Assembly (NCBI GenBank): GCA_963844855.1 | Contig: CAWJQP010000009.1 | Span: 90,828 to 154,827 of the forward strand | Length of the DNA stretch: 64,000 nt | Source of the DNA: DASQDN01 sp963844855 | Lineage (GTDB): Bacteria; Acidobacteriota; Terriglobia; Bryobacterales; Bryobacteraceae | Reading direction: 5' to 3' | In this document: one piece after another, positions 34,422 through 43,816 of the stretch | Layout of the letters: each line of letters starts with the position of its first letter | How positions within the stretch are numbered: position 1 is the stretch's first letter | Notes under the pieces: model-generated | The model's database searches: none | Seen by the model: the letters and a program-made list of their open reading frames with translations, nothing else | Told to the model about the DNA's origin: nothing | Translations under genes and position numbers: made by a program

Positions 34422-35729
34422 ATGCCAAAAGACAAGATCGAACGCAGCCTCGGATTCAATACTCGCTCGCTACATGCGGGCTACGATCCTGACCCTTCCA
34501 CAGGGGCACGCGCAGTACCTATCTATCAATCCACTTCCTTCGTCTTCGAGAATTCCGACCACGCCGCTTCACTGTTTGCGCTGCAGCAGTTTGGAAATAT
34601 CTATTCCCGCATCATGAACCCGACGACGGACGTTTTAGAGCAACGCGTCGCGTCTCTCGAGAATGGGGTTGCGGCCTTGGCGACAGCGAGCGGCCAGGCA
34701 GCGCAGCTGCTCGCGATCACCAGTCTGCTCGAGACTGGCGACGAGATCCTTTCAGCGAGCACCTTGTACGGCGGCACGTACACGCAATTCGATGTCAGCT
34801 TCCGGCGACTTGGGTTTAAGACGACATTCGTCGAGCCGGATGACCCGGAAAACTTCCGTAAGGCCATTACACCCAAGACGCGCCTGATCTTTGGCGAGAC
34901 GATCAGCAACCCACGGGGAAACGTTCTCGATATCGAAGCGGTCGCCAAGATTGCGCATGAGAACAACATTCCGTTGATGATCGACAACACCTTCGCGACA
35001 CCGTACCTTTGCCGGCCGATCGACTACGGCGCCGATATCGTCGTACATTCCTTGACAAAGTTCATGGGCGGACACGGAACGAGCATTGGCGGAATCATCG
35101 TCGACAGCGGTAAGTTTCCGTGGGAAAAGGGCAAGTTCCCAGGCTTGAACGATCCGGCCCCGGCGTATCATGGCATGAAGTTTCGTGAGACGTTCGGACC
35201 GATCGCGTACATCATAAAGTGCCGTGTCGACGGACTGCGTGACTTGGGTCCGTGCATCAGCCCATTCAATTCGTTCCTATTCCTGCAAGGCATCGAGACG
35301 CTCGGCATGCGGATGGACCGCCACATCTCCAATTCCCTCGCCACAGCCCAGTTTCTCGAAAAGCACCCGAGTGTCGAATGGGTGAAGTACCCGTCTTTAC
35401 CGTCAAGTCCCTATTACGCGACGGCGCAGAAATACCTGCCGAAAGGAGCGGGCGCGGTATTCTCGTTCGGCATCAAGGGTGGTTATGATGCCGGCAAGAA
35501 GTTCATCGACTCGCTCAAGATCTTCTCTCACCTCGCAAACGTCGGCGACGCTCGTAGCTTAGTAATCCACCCGGCATCGACCACGCATCAGCAGTTGAGC
35601 GCTGAGCAGCAATTATCGGCGGGTGTAGAACCCGGAATGGTTCGCCTGTCCGTCGGACTTGAGGACATCGAAGATATTCTCTGGGACTTGGAGCAGGCCC
35701 TTGGCGCTGCGAAATCGGCGTCAGCTTAA
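34422..35729 (+). CDS. metY: O-acetylhomoserine aminocarboxypropyltransferase (sulfhydrylase)
   Basis: 435 residues, PLP-dependent Cys/Met metabolism family. It makes homocysteine from O-acetylhomoserine and sulfide (methionine pathway). GFNTRSLHAGYDPDPSTGARAVPIYQSTSF is the MetY start; IDNTFATPYLCRPIDYGADIVVHSLTKFMGGHGTS contains the PLP-binding Lys in SLTKFMGG. The C-terminal HPASTTHQQLSAEQQ and MVRLSVGLEDIEDILWDL match. The ATG at 34422 is preferred over the ATG 18 bases upstream. The rsgA gene starts three bases after its stop. Confidence 0.93.
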   Translation: MPKDKIERSLGFNTRSLHAGYDPDPSTGARAVPIYQSTSFVFENSDHAASLFALQQFGNIYSRIMNPTTDVLEQRVASLENGVAALATASGQAAQLLAITSLLETGDEILSASTLYGGTYTQFDVSFRRLGFKTTFVEPDDPENFRKAITPKTRLIFGETISNPRGNVLDIEAVAKIAHENNIPLMIDNTFATPYLCRPIDYGADIVVHSLTKFMGGHGTSIGGIIVDSGKFPWEKGKFPGLNDPAPAYHGMKFRETFGPIAYIIKCRVDGLRDLGPCISPFNSFLFLQGIETLGMRMDRHISNSLATAQFLEKHPSVEWVKYPSLPSSPYYATAQKYLPKGAGAVFSFGIKGGYDAGKKFIDSLKIFSHLANVGDARSLVIHPASTTHQQLSAEQQLSAGVEPGMVRLSVGLEDIEDILWDLEQALGAAKSASA

Positions 35730-35732
35730 CTC

Positions 35733-36674
35733 GTGAAGGATCGCTACCAGGACGATAGTCGTCACGCAGCTCGCGATAAAAGGACCAAATTTCTCGCATC
35801 GAAGAAGGCCCAAAAGTCGAGCTCGCCATCGGAATCAGGCGGCGAAGAAGGGCTGGTGATCGGTGTCGGACCGGGTGTCTGCCGGCTGAGAACTGTCAGT
35901 GGCGATCGAATTTGCCGTACCCAAAAAGGTGTAATCGTCGGGGATCGTGTAATGGCGGACGAGCATCGCGTTCTCGCGGTGCTTCCCCGCCGCAGCGTGC
36001 TCGCCCGAAACGATCCTCGCAACCCCAGGAATGAACGAGTGCTTGCAGCGAATGTCGATGTAGTGGTGATTGTCGCGTCCGTCAAGTCTCCGCCACTTCG
36101 CCCGGGATTGATTGATCGCTATCTTATTGCGACGCAGAACGGCAATATGCTTCCTGTGGTTGTCGTCAACAAGATCGATTTACTCGAGGATCCACATGAG
36201 CTGGACGAACTCAAGGCATATGAAGAAATCGGAGTTCCTGTAATTCTCTGCTCTACTCGTGATGGTCGAGGGTTGGAACAACTCCGTACACTTCTCGAAG
36301 GCAAGATCTGCGTATTCACGGGGCATAGCGGCGTCGGCAAGAGCTCTCTCGCGAACGCTCTTCTTCCAGGCCTGGAGTTACGCACGGGCGCCGTCGAACA
36401 TAAGGGCCGGCATACAACAACTGCTTCAACGCTACACGAATTGCCGGGCGGTACACAGGTGATCGATACGCCGGGCATAAAAGAATTCGGAATATTCGGC
36501 GTTGAACCGCAGGACCTGCGGCACTTCTTTCCCGAATTTGAAGAGTTTGCCACAAAGTGCAATTTCAGCAATTGCACACACACGCATGAGCCCGTCTGCG
36601 CTGTCAGAGATGCCAATCTTCCCCGCTACCAGACCTACGTGCGCATCTATGGGACGTTGATGGAACCAGAGTAG
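35733..36674 (+). CDS. rsgA: ribosome small-subunit-dependent GTPase A
   Basis: 313 residues. A GTPase that checks late maturation of the 30S subunit. N-terminal basic extension, OB-fold (VIGVGPGVCRLRTV), then the circularly permuted G domain in the order G4 VVVVNKIDLL, G1 FTGHSGVGKSSLANAL, G2 KGRHTTT, G3 VIDTPGIKEFG. The zinc knuckle follows: CNFSNCTHTHEPVCAV. Start codon GTG, three bases after metY. Length typical. Confidence 0.94.
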   Translation: MKDRYQDDSRHAARDKRTKFLASKKAQKSSSPSESGGEEGLVIGVGPGVCRLRTVSGDRICRTQKGVIVGDRVMADEHRVLAVLPRRSVLARNDPRNPRNERVLAANVDVVVIVASVKSPPLRPGLIDRYLIATQNGNMLPVVVVNKIDLLEDPHELDELKAYEEIGVPVILCSTRDGRGLEQLRTLLEGKICVFTGHSGVGKSSLANALLPGLELRTGAVEHKGRHTTTASTLHELPGGTQVIDTPGIKEFGIFGVEPQDLRHFFPEFEEFATKCNFSNCTHTHEPVCAVRDANLPRYQTYVRIYGTLMEPE

Positions 36675-36680
36675 CGCCCC

Positions 36681-36845
36681 GGATGATATCCTGTATCGAG
36701 CGCGTGAAATGCACGGGAAGGCGGTGTAAATCCGCCACTGCCCCGCAACTGTAATCGGCACTTTCGGGAGCTTCAGGCCACTGTCAATCGATCGACGGGA
36801 AGGCGGTAAGCGAGCGATATCCCAGCCGTAAGTCAGGAGACCGGT
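36681..36845 (+). promoter_or_regulatory. cobalamin (AdoCbl) riboswitch
   Basis: Class-I type cobalamin riboswitch in the 257-base leader of the cob operon. The core elements are in order: GGGAAGGCGGTGTAAATCCG, CACTGCCCCGCAACTGTAAT, a second GGGAAGGCGG (36797-36806) and the B12 box region AGCCGTAAGTCAGGAGACCG ending at 36843. Adenosylcobalamin binding would repress the downstream cobalamin synthesis and uptake genes. Confidence 0.95.
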
Positions 36846-36931
36846 TTTGCGCCGTAGAGCCACGTTCCGAGGGAGAACGTCTCAATGCGATCCGGTCCAT
36901 ATCTCGACAACATCCCGCAGGCGGCTTCTCG

Positions 36932-38308
36932 ATGAAAGCGCGCAGTCTCTTCATCGGCGGCACAGCCTCGCACGCCGGCAAGAGTTGGTTCACAGCCGCG
37001 ATCTGCCGCTATCTTCGAAATCGTGGTCTGCGCGTAGCTCCCTTCAAAGCTCAAAACATGTCGAACAACTCCGGTCCGTGCCGTATATCGGTAAACGGAT
37101 CGAAAGCGACATATGGCGAAATCGGGCGAGCCCAGATCGCGCAGGCGGAAGCCTGTGGCATCGAGCCAGAAACCGACATGAATCCCATTCTGCTCAAGCC
37201 GCACTCGGAAATGGGTTCCCAGGTAGTTCTGAACGGGCGTGTTTGGCGTGATCTCAGCGCGTCTGCTTACTACGAACACTTTCCGGCTCTTCTTGATCAC
37301 GTGATCGCGGCTTACGACAGGCTCTCGGCCAAGCACGATTTCATTGTGATCGAAGGCGCAGGTAGCGTTAGCGAAATCAACCTCAAGTCTCGTGATTTGG
37401 TGAATTTCGGATTGGCGGAACGCATCGGCTCGCCCGCGCTCTTGGTTGCGGACATCGATCGAGGCGGCGTTTTCGGATCTCTTGTCGGCACGATGTCCTT
37501 GTTGACCGACACAGAGAAGGATCTTGTTCGGTCGTTCGCTGTAAATCGATTTCGTGGCGCCGGATCGCTATTCACCGACGGCGTACAGTTTCTGGAGCAG
37601 AAGATGGATCGTCCGTGCCTGGGGGTCTTTCCTTTCGCTCCTGGTATCGCGCTCGACGATGAAGATGCCGTGTCTCTTGATGGCACAAGCGAGGCAGACG
37701 CGCCGGTCGCGATCGTGCAGTTGCCGCATATCTCGAACTTCACTGACTTCGATCGCATCTCCGGCGCGCGATGGATTACGGCGCCGGACCGCCGTCTCTA
37801 TGACACCGTCATTCTGCCCGGAACGAAGAACACCTCCGGAGACCTGGCTTGGATGCGGAGCAATGGTTTTGACCGGTGGGTCCTTCGCCAGCATGCTGCA
37901 GGCGCCGTAGTCATCGGAGTCTGCGGAGGCTATCAAATCTTAGGTGAATCGGTCGACGAAGATCCCGGACTCGGGTTGCTACCGGTCCGAACCCATATGG
38001 CCTCTGAAAAGGTCGTACGACTTGTTCGCGCTGAACTGAATGGAGAACAGTTCGATGCCTACGAGATTCACATGGGCGTCACACGTACTCCGCTCGACCG
38101 TGTGGCCTTTGCGTTCGTTAATAGACAACCGGAAGGTATCCGCCATGGCCGCTGCTTTGGCACGTATCTGCACGATGCGATGAAGTCCGATGCAGTGCTC
38201 CGCATGTTCAAGCTCGAACCGATAGAGCGCGAGCCTCCGTACGATCAGTTGGCTTCGTGGTTCCAAGACAACGCGAACTTGAAGCTATTTACGGAGTTGT
38301 ACTTGTGA
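36932..38308 (+). CDS. cobQ: cobyric acid synthase
   Basis: 458 residues. Amidates cobyrinic acid a,c-diamide side chains using glutamine and ATP. The N-terminal P-loop-like dethiobiotin synthetase fold is visible (LFIGGTASHAGKSWFTAAIC; FKAQNMSNNSG), then IEGAGSVSEINL, LVADIDRGGVFGSLVGTMSLL, and the type-1 glutamine amidotransferase domain (VIGVCGGYQILGESVDED with the nucleophile Cys; CFGTYLHDAMKSD with the His). First gene after the riboswitch. Its stop overlaps the next GTG by four bases. Confidence 0.94.
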   Translation: MKARSLFIGGTASHAGKSWFTAAICRYLRNRGLRVAPFKAQNMSNNSGPCRISVNGSKATYGEIGRAQIAQAEACGIEPETDMNPILLKPHSEMGSQVVLNGRVWRDLSASAYYEHFPALLDHVIAAYDRLSAKHDFIVIEGAGSVSEINLKSRDLVNFGLAERIGSPALLVADIDRGGVFGSLVGTMSLLTDTEKDLVRSFAVNRFRGAGSLFTDGVQFLEQKMDRPCLGVFPFAPGIALDDEDAVSLDGTSEADAPVAIVQLPHISNFTDFDRISGARWITAPDRRLYDTVILPGTKNTSGDLAWMRSNGFDRWVLRQHAAGAVVIGVCGGYQILGESVDEDPGLGLLPVRTHMASEKVVRLVRAELNGEQFDAYEIHMGVTRTPLDRVAFAFVNRQPEGIRHGRCFGTYLHDAMKSDAVLRMFKLEPIEREPPYDQLASWFQDNANLKLFTELYL

Positions 38309-39213
38309 CCAAGTGGGATCTACTGGCGGGATTCGGGCTCGACCTCGTGCTCGGCGATCCACGATGGCTTCCGCATCCGGTACGTGGGATTGGATGGCTT
38401 ATCAATCGATCGGAGAATTTTTGGCGAACGAGCGCAGTTTCGTTGCGGCTGGCAGGAACGCTGATGTGCTTCGTCGTTGTCGGACTCACAACAGCGGTCG
38501 TTTGGATCACGCTGCCCTGGGCGAATGTGTACTGGATCTATTCCCTGCTCGCGCTACGTAGCCTGGACATGGAATCGATGGTCGTCATCCAGAGCTTGCG
38601 CTCCGGCGATCTCGAGAAAGCCCGTTCAGAAGTGGCAATGATAGTCGGTCGCGACACTACCCATCTGGACGAAGCTGAGATCGTCCGCGCGGTGGTGGAG
38701 ACGGTGTCTGAAAACTTGAGCGACGGGGTCATCGCGCCGCTGCTCTATCTCGCATTATTCGGACCGGCTGGAATGGCGGCATATAAGGCCGTCAATACGC
38801 TGGATTCGATGGTCGGCTATAAGACGGAGCGCTATCGTGAGCTTGGCTGGGCATCTGCCCGTCTCGATGATCTATTGAACTTCGTGCCGTCACGCCTCGC
38901 CGCGGCATTAGTCTGGTTCGCCGCCGGATTGACAGGAATGAAGGTCTCAAAGTCGATCGCTGTAACGCTACGCGATGGCGGATCGCAGCCAAGTCCAAAT
39001 TCGGGATGGCCGGAGGCCGCGTTCGCCGGCGCTCTCGGCGTACGGCTTGGCGGTCTGAACTTTTATAACGGCTCGCCAAGTCGCAAGCCATATCTTGGCG
39101 GCGTCGGAAGGCCACTCGATGTTTCAGTATTCAGCGATACTCGAAAACTGCTTTATGCTTCGTCGTTCCTCATGATGGGCCTTGTCATAGGGTGGAGATC
39201 GCTTTGGAATTGA
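38305..39213 (+). CDS. cbiB: adenosylcobinamide-phosphate synthase
   Basis: About 302 residues starting at GTG 38305 (GTGA overlap with cobQ). Integral membrane enzyme (CobD of Pseudomonas) that attaches aminopropanol phosphate to cobyric acid. Typical features: GFGLDLVLGDPRWLPHPVRGIGW, hydrophobic segments (GTLMCFVVVGLTTAVVWITL), VVETVSENLSDGVIAPLLYL, NTLDSMVGYKTERYRELGWA, and GALGVRLGG. Overlaps the following aminotransferase by 22 bases. Confidence 0.93.
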   Translation: MTKWDLLAGFGLDLVLGDPRWLPHPVRGIGWLINRSENFWRTSAVSLRLAGTLMCFVVVGLTTAVVWITLPWANVYWIYSLLALRSLDMESMVVIQSLRSGDLEKARSEVAMIVGRDTTHLDEAEIVRAVVETVSENLSDGVIAPLLYLALFGPAGMAAYKAVNTLDSMVGYKTERYRELGWASARLDDLLNFVPSRLAAALVWFAAGLTGMKVSKSIAVTLRDGGSQPSPNSGWPEAAFAGALGVRLGGLNFYNGSPSRKPYLGGVGRPLDVSVFSDTRKLLYASSFLMMGLVIGWRSLWN

Positions 39214-40169
39214 CCCACGGGGGCGCTATATTCGCCATTGCACAGGAGCGAGGGTGGCATTGGCAGGAAGTCCTCGATTTCAGCGCCAACATCAATCCGC
39301 TGGGACCGGCTCCCGGCGTTCACAAGGCGATCATCGACGCGTTAGGTGAGATCGTTCACTACCCCGATCGTTATAGTTCCCGATTGCAGCGAGCTCTGGC
39401 CGAAGATTGGGACATCGACCCGGAACGAATCCTCCTAGGCAATGGGGCGACCGAGCTGATTCATTTTGTCGCTCGAGTCTGGCCCGCCAAGCCTGCTTTG
39501 GTCACGCCCGTTTTTTCAGAATTCCATCGCGCCTATCCGAGTGCGCGTCTCATAAGACATGGCGATGCCTGGCCGGATGAAGAGTTTGTTGTGGTCACGA
39601 ACCCGATGAATCCGACCGGCGCTGCGGTAGACGTACCGGACCGCGCCGGCGATACGCTGATCGATGAATCCTTTATCGATTTCACGGATTTGCCAACCCG
39701 CATACACAGCCACAACATCGTTCTTCGATCCTTGACGAAATTCCATGCTCTACCCGGACTCAGGATTGGAGCGCTAGTTGGACCCGGCGACTTCATTCGC
39801 TATTTGAAAGCTCGCAGGGAACCCTGGCAAGTCAATGTGCTTACCGAGGCCGCAGCGCTGGCGGCGTTACGAGACAAAGATCATCAACGGCGCACCCGCG
39901 AGTACATTCACTCTGAGAGGCAGCGGTTGTGGGAGGCGTTTGCGTCGACGTCGGGCGTTCACCTTCATCCCACCCAAGCCAACTACTTCCTCGCATCGCT
40001 AGACTATCAGGCGAGCGCGCTCGCTGAATATATGCTCGCATCGAAGGTACTGATTCGAACGTGTACTGGCTGGCCGGGAATCAGCGGAGAAGCCGTGCGG
40101 TTCGCGATCCGCACGCGCGAAGAGAATGACCGGCTGTTGAGTTTGTGGAGGGCATATCCATGCGATTGA
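39192..40169 (+). CDS. CobD-like threonine-phosphate decarboxylase / PLP aminotransferase
   Basis: About 325 residues, fold-type I PLP enzyme of the histidinol-phosphate aminotransferase family. In a cob operon after cbiB it most likely decarboxylates L-threonine phosphate to aminopropanol phosphate, the substrate of CbiB. Motifs: DFSANINPLGPAPGV (a CobD/CobC hallmark), ILLGNGATELIHFVAR, VVTNPMNPTGA, and SLTKFHALPGLRIG with the PLP-Lys. GTG 39192 is used; TTG 39204 is possible. Somewhat short for the family. Confidence 0.82.
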   Translation: MEIALELTHGGAIFAIAQERGWHWQEVLDFSANINPLGPAPGVHKAIIDALGEIVHYPDRYSSRLQRALAEDWDIDPERILLGNGATELIHFVARVWPAKPALVTPVFSEFHRAYPSARLIRHGDAWPDEEFVVVTNPMNPTGAAVDVPDRAGDTLIDESFIDFTDLPTRIHSHNIVLRSLTKFHALPGLRIGALVGPGDFIRYLKARREPWQVNVLTEAAALAALRDKDHQRRTREYIHSERQRLWEAFASTSGVHLHPTQANYFLASLDYQASALAEYMLASKVLIRTCTGWPGISGEAVRFAIRTREENDRLLSLWRAYPCD

Positions 40170-41011
40170 TCCTGATCCTCTTATCGCTGGCTCTTTCTTT
40201 GTTTCCAGCTCCGCCGCAGAGAATCGTCTCGACCGGACCGAGCATTACGGAAATCCTGTTCGCGCTCGGACTTGGCCCAAAAGTTGTCGGCGTTACCCAG
40301 TACTGCACGTATCCATTGGAAGCGCAGAAGATTAAAAAGATCGGTACATGGATGACACCGAACATGGAAGCCATCTTAGAAACGCGACCTGATCTCATCC
40401 TTGTTCAGAAAACTGGCATCCATGACGACGCTCGCTATAAAGCGATGAGCCTTAACTCAATGATGGTGCGACTTGACTCGGTCGATGACATACTCCAGGC
40501 GACGGAGACTATTGGTGCGGCGACCGGAACGCAAGCCCGCGCTGCGCAGCTTGTAAGCGAGATTCGTCGGGAACTAGAGGCAGTCCGCAAACGCGTCCAA
40601 GGACGTAAACCAGCGCGAGCGCTTTTTATCGTCGGCCGCACTCCGGGCGCATTGGAGGGGCTGATCGCCGTAGGCAAAGGCTCCTACATCTCGGGAGTGA
40701 TCGAGTATGCGGGCGGTCGCAATATTTTCGAGGACTCGGTCGTTGCATATCCCAAGATTCTGCACGAGGCGATCCTGGAACGAGATCCGGAAGTTATCAT
40801 CGACATGGGTGAACACCCGGACGCCGCTCCCATCTCGGATGCGCAGCGGCAGGTTGAGATCGGCCTTTGGCGCAAATACCCGAGTCTGTCGGCAGTGAAG
40901 AACAATCGCGTCAATATCGTTTCGTCCGATCTGTTCGTTCATCCCGGACCTCGTGTGGTCGACCTTGCCCGTGTGCTGGCGCGTCTGTTTCACCCGGAGC
41001 TTTTCCGTTGA
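40160..41011 (+). CDS. btuF: cobalamin ABC transporter substrate-binding protein
   Basis: 283 residues, ATG 40160, signal peptide RLILILLSLALSLFPAPPQ. Periplasmic-binding fold of the TroA/BtuF type: RIVSTGPSITEILFALGLGP, VGVTQYCTYPLEAQKIKKIG, MEAILETRPDLILVQ, and VHPGPRVVDLARVLARLFHP at the end. It would deliver corrinoids to BtuCD. Overlaps the preceding gene by ten bases and the ATPase gene by four. Confidence 0.88.
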   Translation: MRLILILLSLALSLFPAPPQRIVSTGPSITEILFALGLGPKVVGVTQYCTYPLEAQKIKKIGTWMTPNMEAILETRPDLILVQKTGIHDDARYKAMSLNSMMVRLDSVDDILQATETIGAATGTQARAAQLVSEIRRELEAVRKRVQGRKPARALFIVGRTPGALEGLIAVGKGSYISGVIEYAGGRNIFEDSVVAYPKILHEAILERDPEVIIDMGEHPDAAPISDAQRQVEIGLWRKYPSLSAVKNNRVNIVSSDLFVHPGPRVVDLARVLARLFHPELFR

Positions 41012-41778
41012 CGCAAGCCTTTCAGCTGACGAACGTCGGCATGCAGTATGGCGCAAAGCAGGTACTGCGAAACGTATCGGTATCCTTCGAAGCGGGTGAG
41101 TTTGTAGCGATCGCCGGCCCAAATGGAGCTGGAAAGTCGACGCTGCTCGGAGCGATGTCCGGCTTGCGCGATGGCTACTCAGGCTCCTGTCTCTATCGAG
41201 GAAAAGAAGTTCGCGCATGGGATCGGAGAGCCTTCGCGAGAGAAGTGTCGGTGGTGCCCCAAAGTATCCGTATCGATTTCCCGTTCACGGCGGAACAAGT
41301 CGTTCTAATGGGACGCGCGCCATTCGCCAGTTCGCTTTTTGAGTCCGACGAGGACCGCTACCACGTAGAGCGCGTCATGCAACTCACGCGCACAACGGAG
41401 CTCAAAGATCGCGATTTCCGCACGCTCAGCGGTGGCGAAAAACAGCAAATCGTCGTGGCTTCGGCGCTCGCGCAAATGCCGGCCGCTCTACTGCTGGACG
41501 AGCCGGCTGCATTCCTCGATGTCGAGCACCAGATCGCGCTCTACCGGCTTCTGCGAACTTTATCTGACTCGGGCGTTCTCGTGCTTGCGATCACACACGA
41601 TCTCAATCTCGCGGCAACGTATTCCAATCGCGTAGTCGTGCTGCAACTTGGAGAACTCGTTGCGGACGGACCACCTGCGTCAGTTTTAAATACAAGCACA
41701 CTCAAAGAAGTCTTTCACGTGGACGCCAACATCCTGACAGGTCCAGGGGGCCGGCCATGGATCCAGTATGGAGGCTAA
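41008..41778 (+). CDS. btuD: cobalamin ABC transporter ATP-binding protein
   Basis: 256 residues starting at TTG 41008 in a TTGA overlap with btuF. ABC ATPase of the FecE/BtuD group: Walker A GPNGAGKSTLL, Q-loop VVPQSIRI, signature LSGGEKQQIVVASALAQ (SGGE), Walker B ALLLDEPAAFLD, H-loop ITHDLNLAA. Ends 11 bases inside the permease gene. Confidence 0.92.
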   Translation: MTQAFQLTNVGMQYGAKQVLRNVSVSFEAGEFVAIAGPNGAGKSTLLGAMSGLRDGYSGSCLYRGKEVRAWDRRAFAREVSVVPQSIRIDFPFTAEQVVLMGRAPFASSLFESDEDRYHVERVMQLTRTTELKDRDFRTLSGGEKQQIVVASALAQMPAALLLDEPAAFLDVEHQIALYRLLRTLSDSGVLVLAITHDLNLAATYSNRVVVLQLGELVADGPPASVLNTSTLKEVFHVDANILTGPGGRPWIQYGG

Positions 41779-42724
41779 ACGGCTCTGGGGTGTCTTACTC
41801 ATCTGCTCGGCCATGGCCCTGGCTTGCGCGATCGGACTTCCGCTGATCGGTTCGGCTAATATCAGCTACGCAAAAGCGTGGGCGGGCGGCATGCCGGACC
41901 ATGCGATTCTGTTTGAAATTCGACTGCCACGGGTCCTTCTGGCAATGCTTTCCGGCGGGGCGCTAGCTCTTTCCGGAGTTCTGTTTCAGGCTCTGCTCCG
42001 CGATGCTCTTGCGACTCCTTACACGTTAGGTGTTTCGAGCGGCGCCTCGCTGGGCGCTGTGCTGGCTATCTGCATCGGATTGCCGTCAGTTTGGATACCT
42101 TCCATGCTGGGCGCCGGGTTAACTCTAATGCTCGTGCTCGGCATCGCTGTGGGAAAGCGCGGGCTTTCTCCGTTCACGCTGCTCCTTGCAGGAGTAACGA
42201 TCAACAGTATTTGCATGGCTGCGATCGTGTTTTTGCACAGCTTTGCGACCTTCGGTCAGTCGTTCGCCATTAGCCGATGGCTAATGGGCGGAGTTGAATC
42301 TGTTCCAATGACGACGCTTGTGTGGCTCGCCGCATTCGTCCTACCACTGTCTGCTGCTTGTTTCTGGAAGGCAAGAGACTGGAACTTGATCGCGGTCGGC
42401 GATGAATGGGCAGCCGCTCGGGGTGTCGACACCAAACGGATGCTGATGATGGGATACGTAACGGGCTCGGTTCTCACAGGCGGCGTGACTGCTTTGACTG
42501 GTCCCATCGGCTTTGTCGGCCTGATTGTCCCACACGGGCTGCGCCTGATCTTCGGAGCCGACCACCGGCTTCTGGCTCCTGCGTCCTTTCTGCTGGGAGC
42601 CGCATTTCTGGCGATCTGCGATACTCTATCGCGCGTTGCGCTCGCTCCCGCCGAGGTTCCCGTAGGCGTCATCACGGCCTTGCTCGGAGGACCATTCTTC
42701 ATCTGGATCCTTCGAACGCGGTAG
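41768..42724 (+). CDS. btuC: cobalamin ABC transporter permease (FecCD family)
   Basis: 318 residues, nine or ten hydrophobic segments typical of FecCD/BtuC: IRLPRVLLAMLSGGALALSG, LRDALATPYTLGVSSGASLG, FTLLLAGVTINSIC, ISRWLMGGVESV, TGPIGFVGLIVPHGLRLIFG with the coupling-helix Gly/Pro motif, and PAEVPVGVITALLGGPFFIW. Last clear cobalamin gene of the operon. Confidence 0.93.
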   Translation: MEAKRLWGVLLICSAMALACAIGLPLIGSANISYAKAWAGGMPDHAILFEIRLPRVLLAMLSGGALALSGVLFQALLRDALATPYTLGVSSGASLGAVLAICIGLPSVWIPSMLGAGLTLMLVLGIAVGKRGLSPFTLLLAGVTINSICMAAIVFLHSFATFGQSFAISRWLMGGVESVPMTTLVWLAAFVLPLSAACFWKARDWNLIAVGDEWAAARGVDTKRMLMMGYVTGSVLTGGVTALTGPIGFVGLIVPHGLRLIFGADHRLLAPASFLLGAAFLAICDTLSRVALAPAEVPVGVITALLGGPFFIWILRTR

Positions 42725-42733
42725 ATTACACAC

Positions 42734-43776
42734 TTGAAGGTGTTGTTGAAGTTGAGCATCCTGTTCTCCGTCGCCCTGACGGCCCAGGACATCTCCGTCC
42801 GCACTACGACCCATCTCGTTCTGGCGCCCGTGGCGGTGAACGACAGCCAGGGAAAGCCAGTCGAAAGCCTAACGGCTCTTGACTTTATCGTTTACGATCG
42901 AAACAATCCGGTCGCAGTTCAGCTGGAGGACACACCTCAACCTCTATCGCTTGTTGTCGTCGTTCAGGCGTCGGAGAATTCTCAATCCGTACTCGACAAG
43001 TTGCGGAAGTCGACGTCCATCATCGGCCCACTGATCACGGGCGCTCGCGGGGAGGCGGCGGTTGTTACGTTCTCCCGGCAAACGCGCGTTCCGCAGGCAT
43101 TCACTCGGGACACAATCAAGATTGAGAAAGCCCTGCGAGAACTTGATGGAGCCGGCGATGGCGTCAGTATCATCGACGGTTTGGCGACGGCGCTACGGCT
43201 GCTGAACCAGCGGAAGCTCGAACGTCGCCGAGTAATCTTGCTCATTTCGGAGAAGCACGATCAATCGAGCGAGGAATCCCTAGAAAAACTAATCGAATTG
43301 ACCGAACGGGTAAACGCGACCATTTACTCCGTCACGTTTTCTCCCACGCGATCGATGTTTGCCAATCGGCCTCCCAAGTACTGCGATCGCAAATGCCGCG
43401 ATTGCGCGAATAGTTGCAAAAATTGCGGCAACCATTGCGATCGCGAGGATCCGAAGTCCGTGCCCTCGAACACGTCAACTCCGGGAGGGATGAACTTGTT
43501 CGCGCTCTTCGGCGGATTAAAACGTCTCTCCAACCGGATCTCCCGAGGGTTCTGGCCGAGTTATCTGGAGGCACCACGTCGGAATTCGTACGCAAGACCG
43601 CGCTTGAAGATGCCCTCCAGAGAATCGGCGCCGATCTCCATCGACAGTACCTGATTTCGCTGCCCATGCAGAGGACCGAGCCAGGAGCCTTTCACAGCCT
43701 GCGCGTTCACGTGAAGGGCAGAACCGATCTAGCTGTCCGATCTCGGTCCGGATATTTCGAATTACCGGTCGAATGA
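42734..43776 (+). CDS. secreted VWFA-domain protein with cysteine-repeat insert (one frameshift)
   Basis: TTG 42734 starts nine bases after btuC. Signal peptide (LLKLSILFSVALTAQ), then an acidobacterial VWFA-related protein: LTALDFIVYDRNNPV and VVVVQASENSQSVLDKLRK (MIDAS-like start but lacking DxSxS), RVILLISEKHDQSSE. At residues about 216-236 there is a cysteine array with spacing C-x3-C-x2 repeated three times. The frame changes at about 43440-43490; the C-terminus is DELVRALRRIKTSLQPDLPR, YLISLPMQRTEPGAFHSLRV, AVRSRSGYFELPVE. Function unknown; co-transcription with the cobalamin genes is likely from spacing only. Confidence 0.75.
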
Positions 43777-43816
43777 CCCTCTGCCAATCCGTCGATTAGC
43801 GCTATAATTTCAGAGC

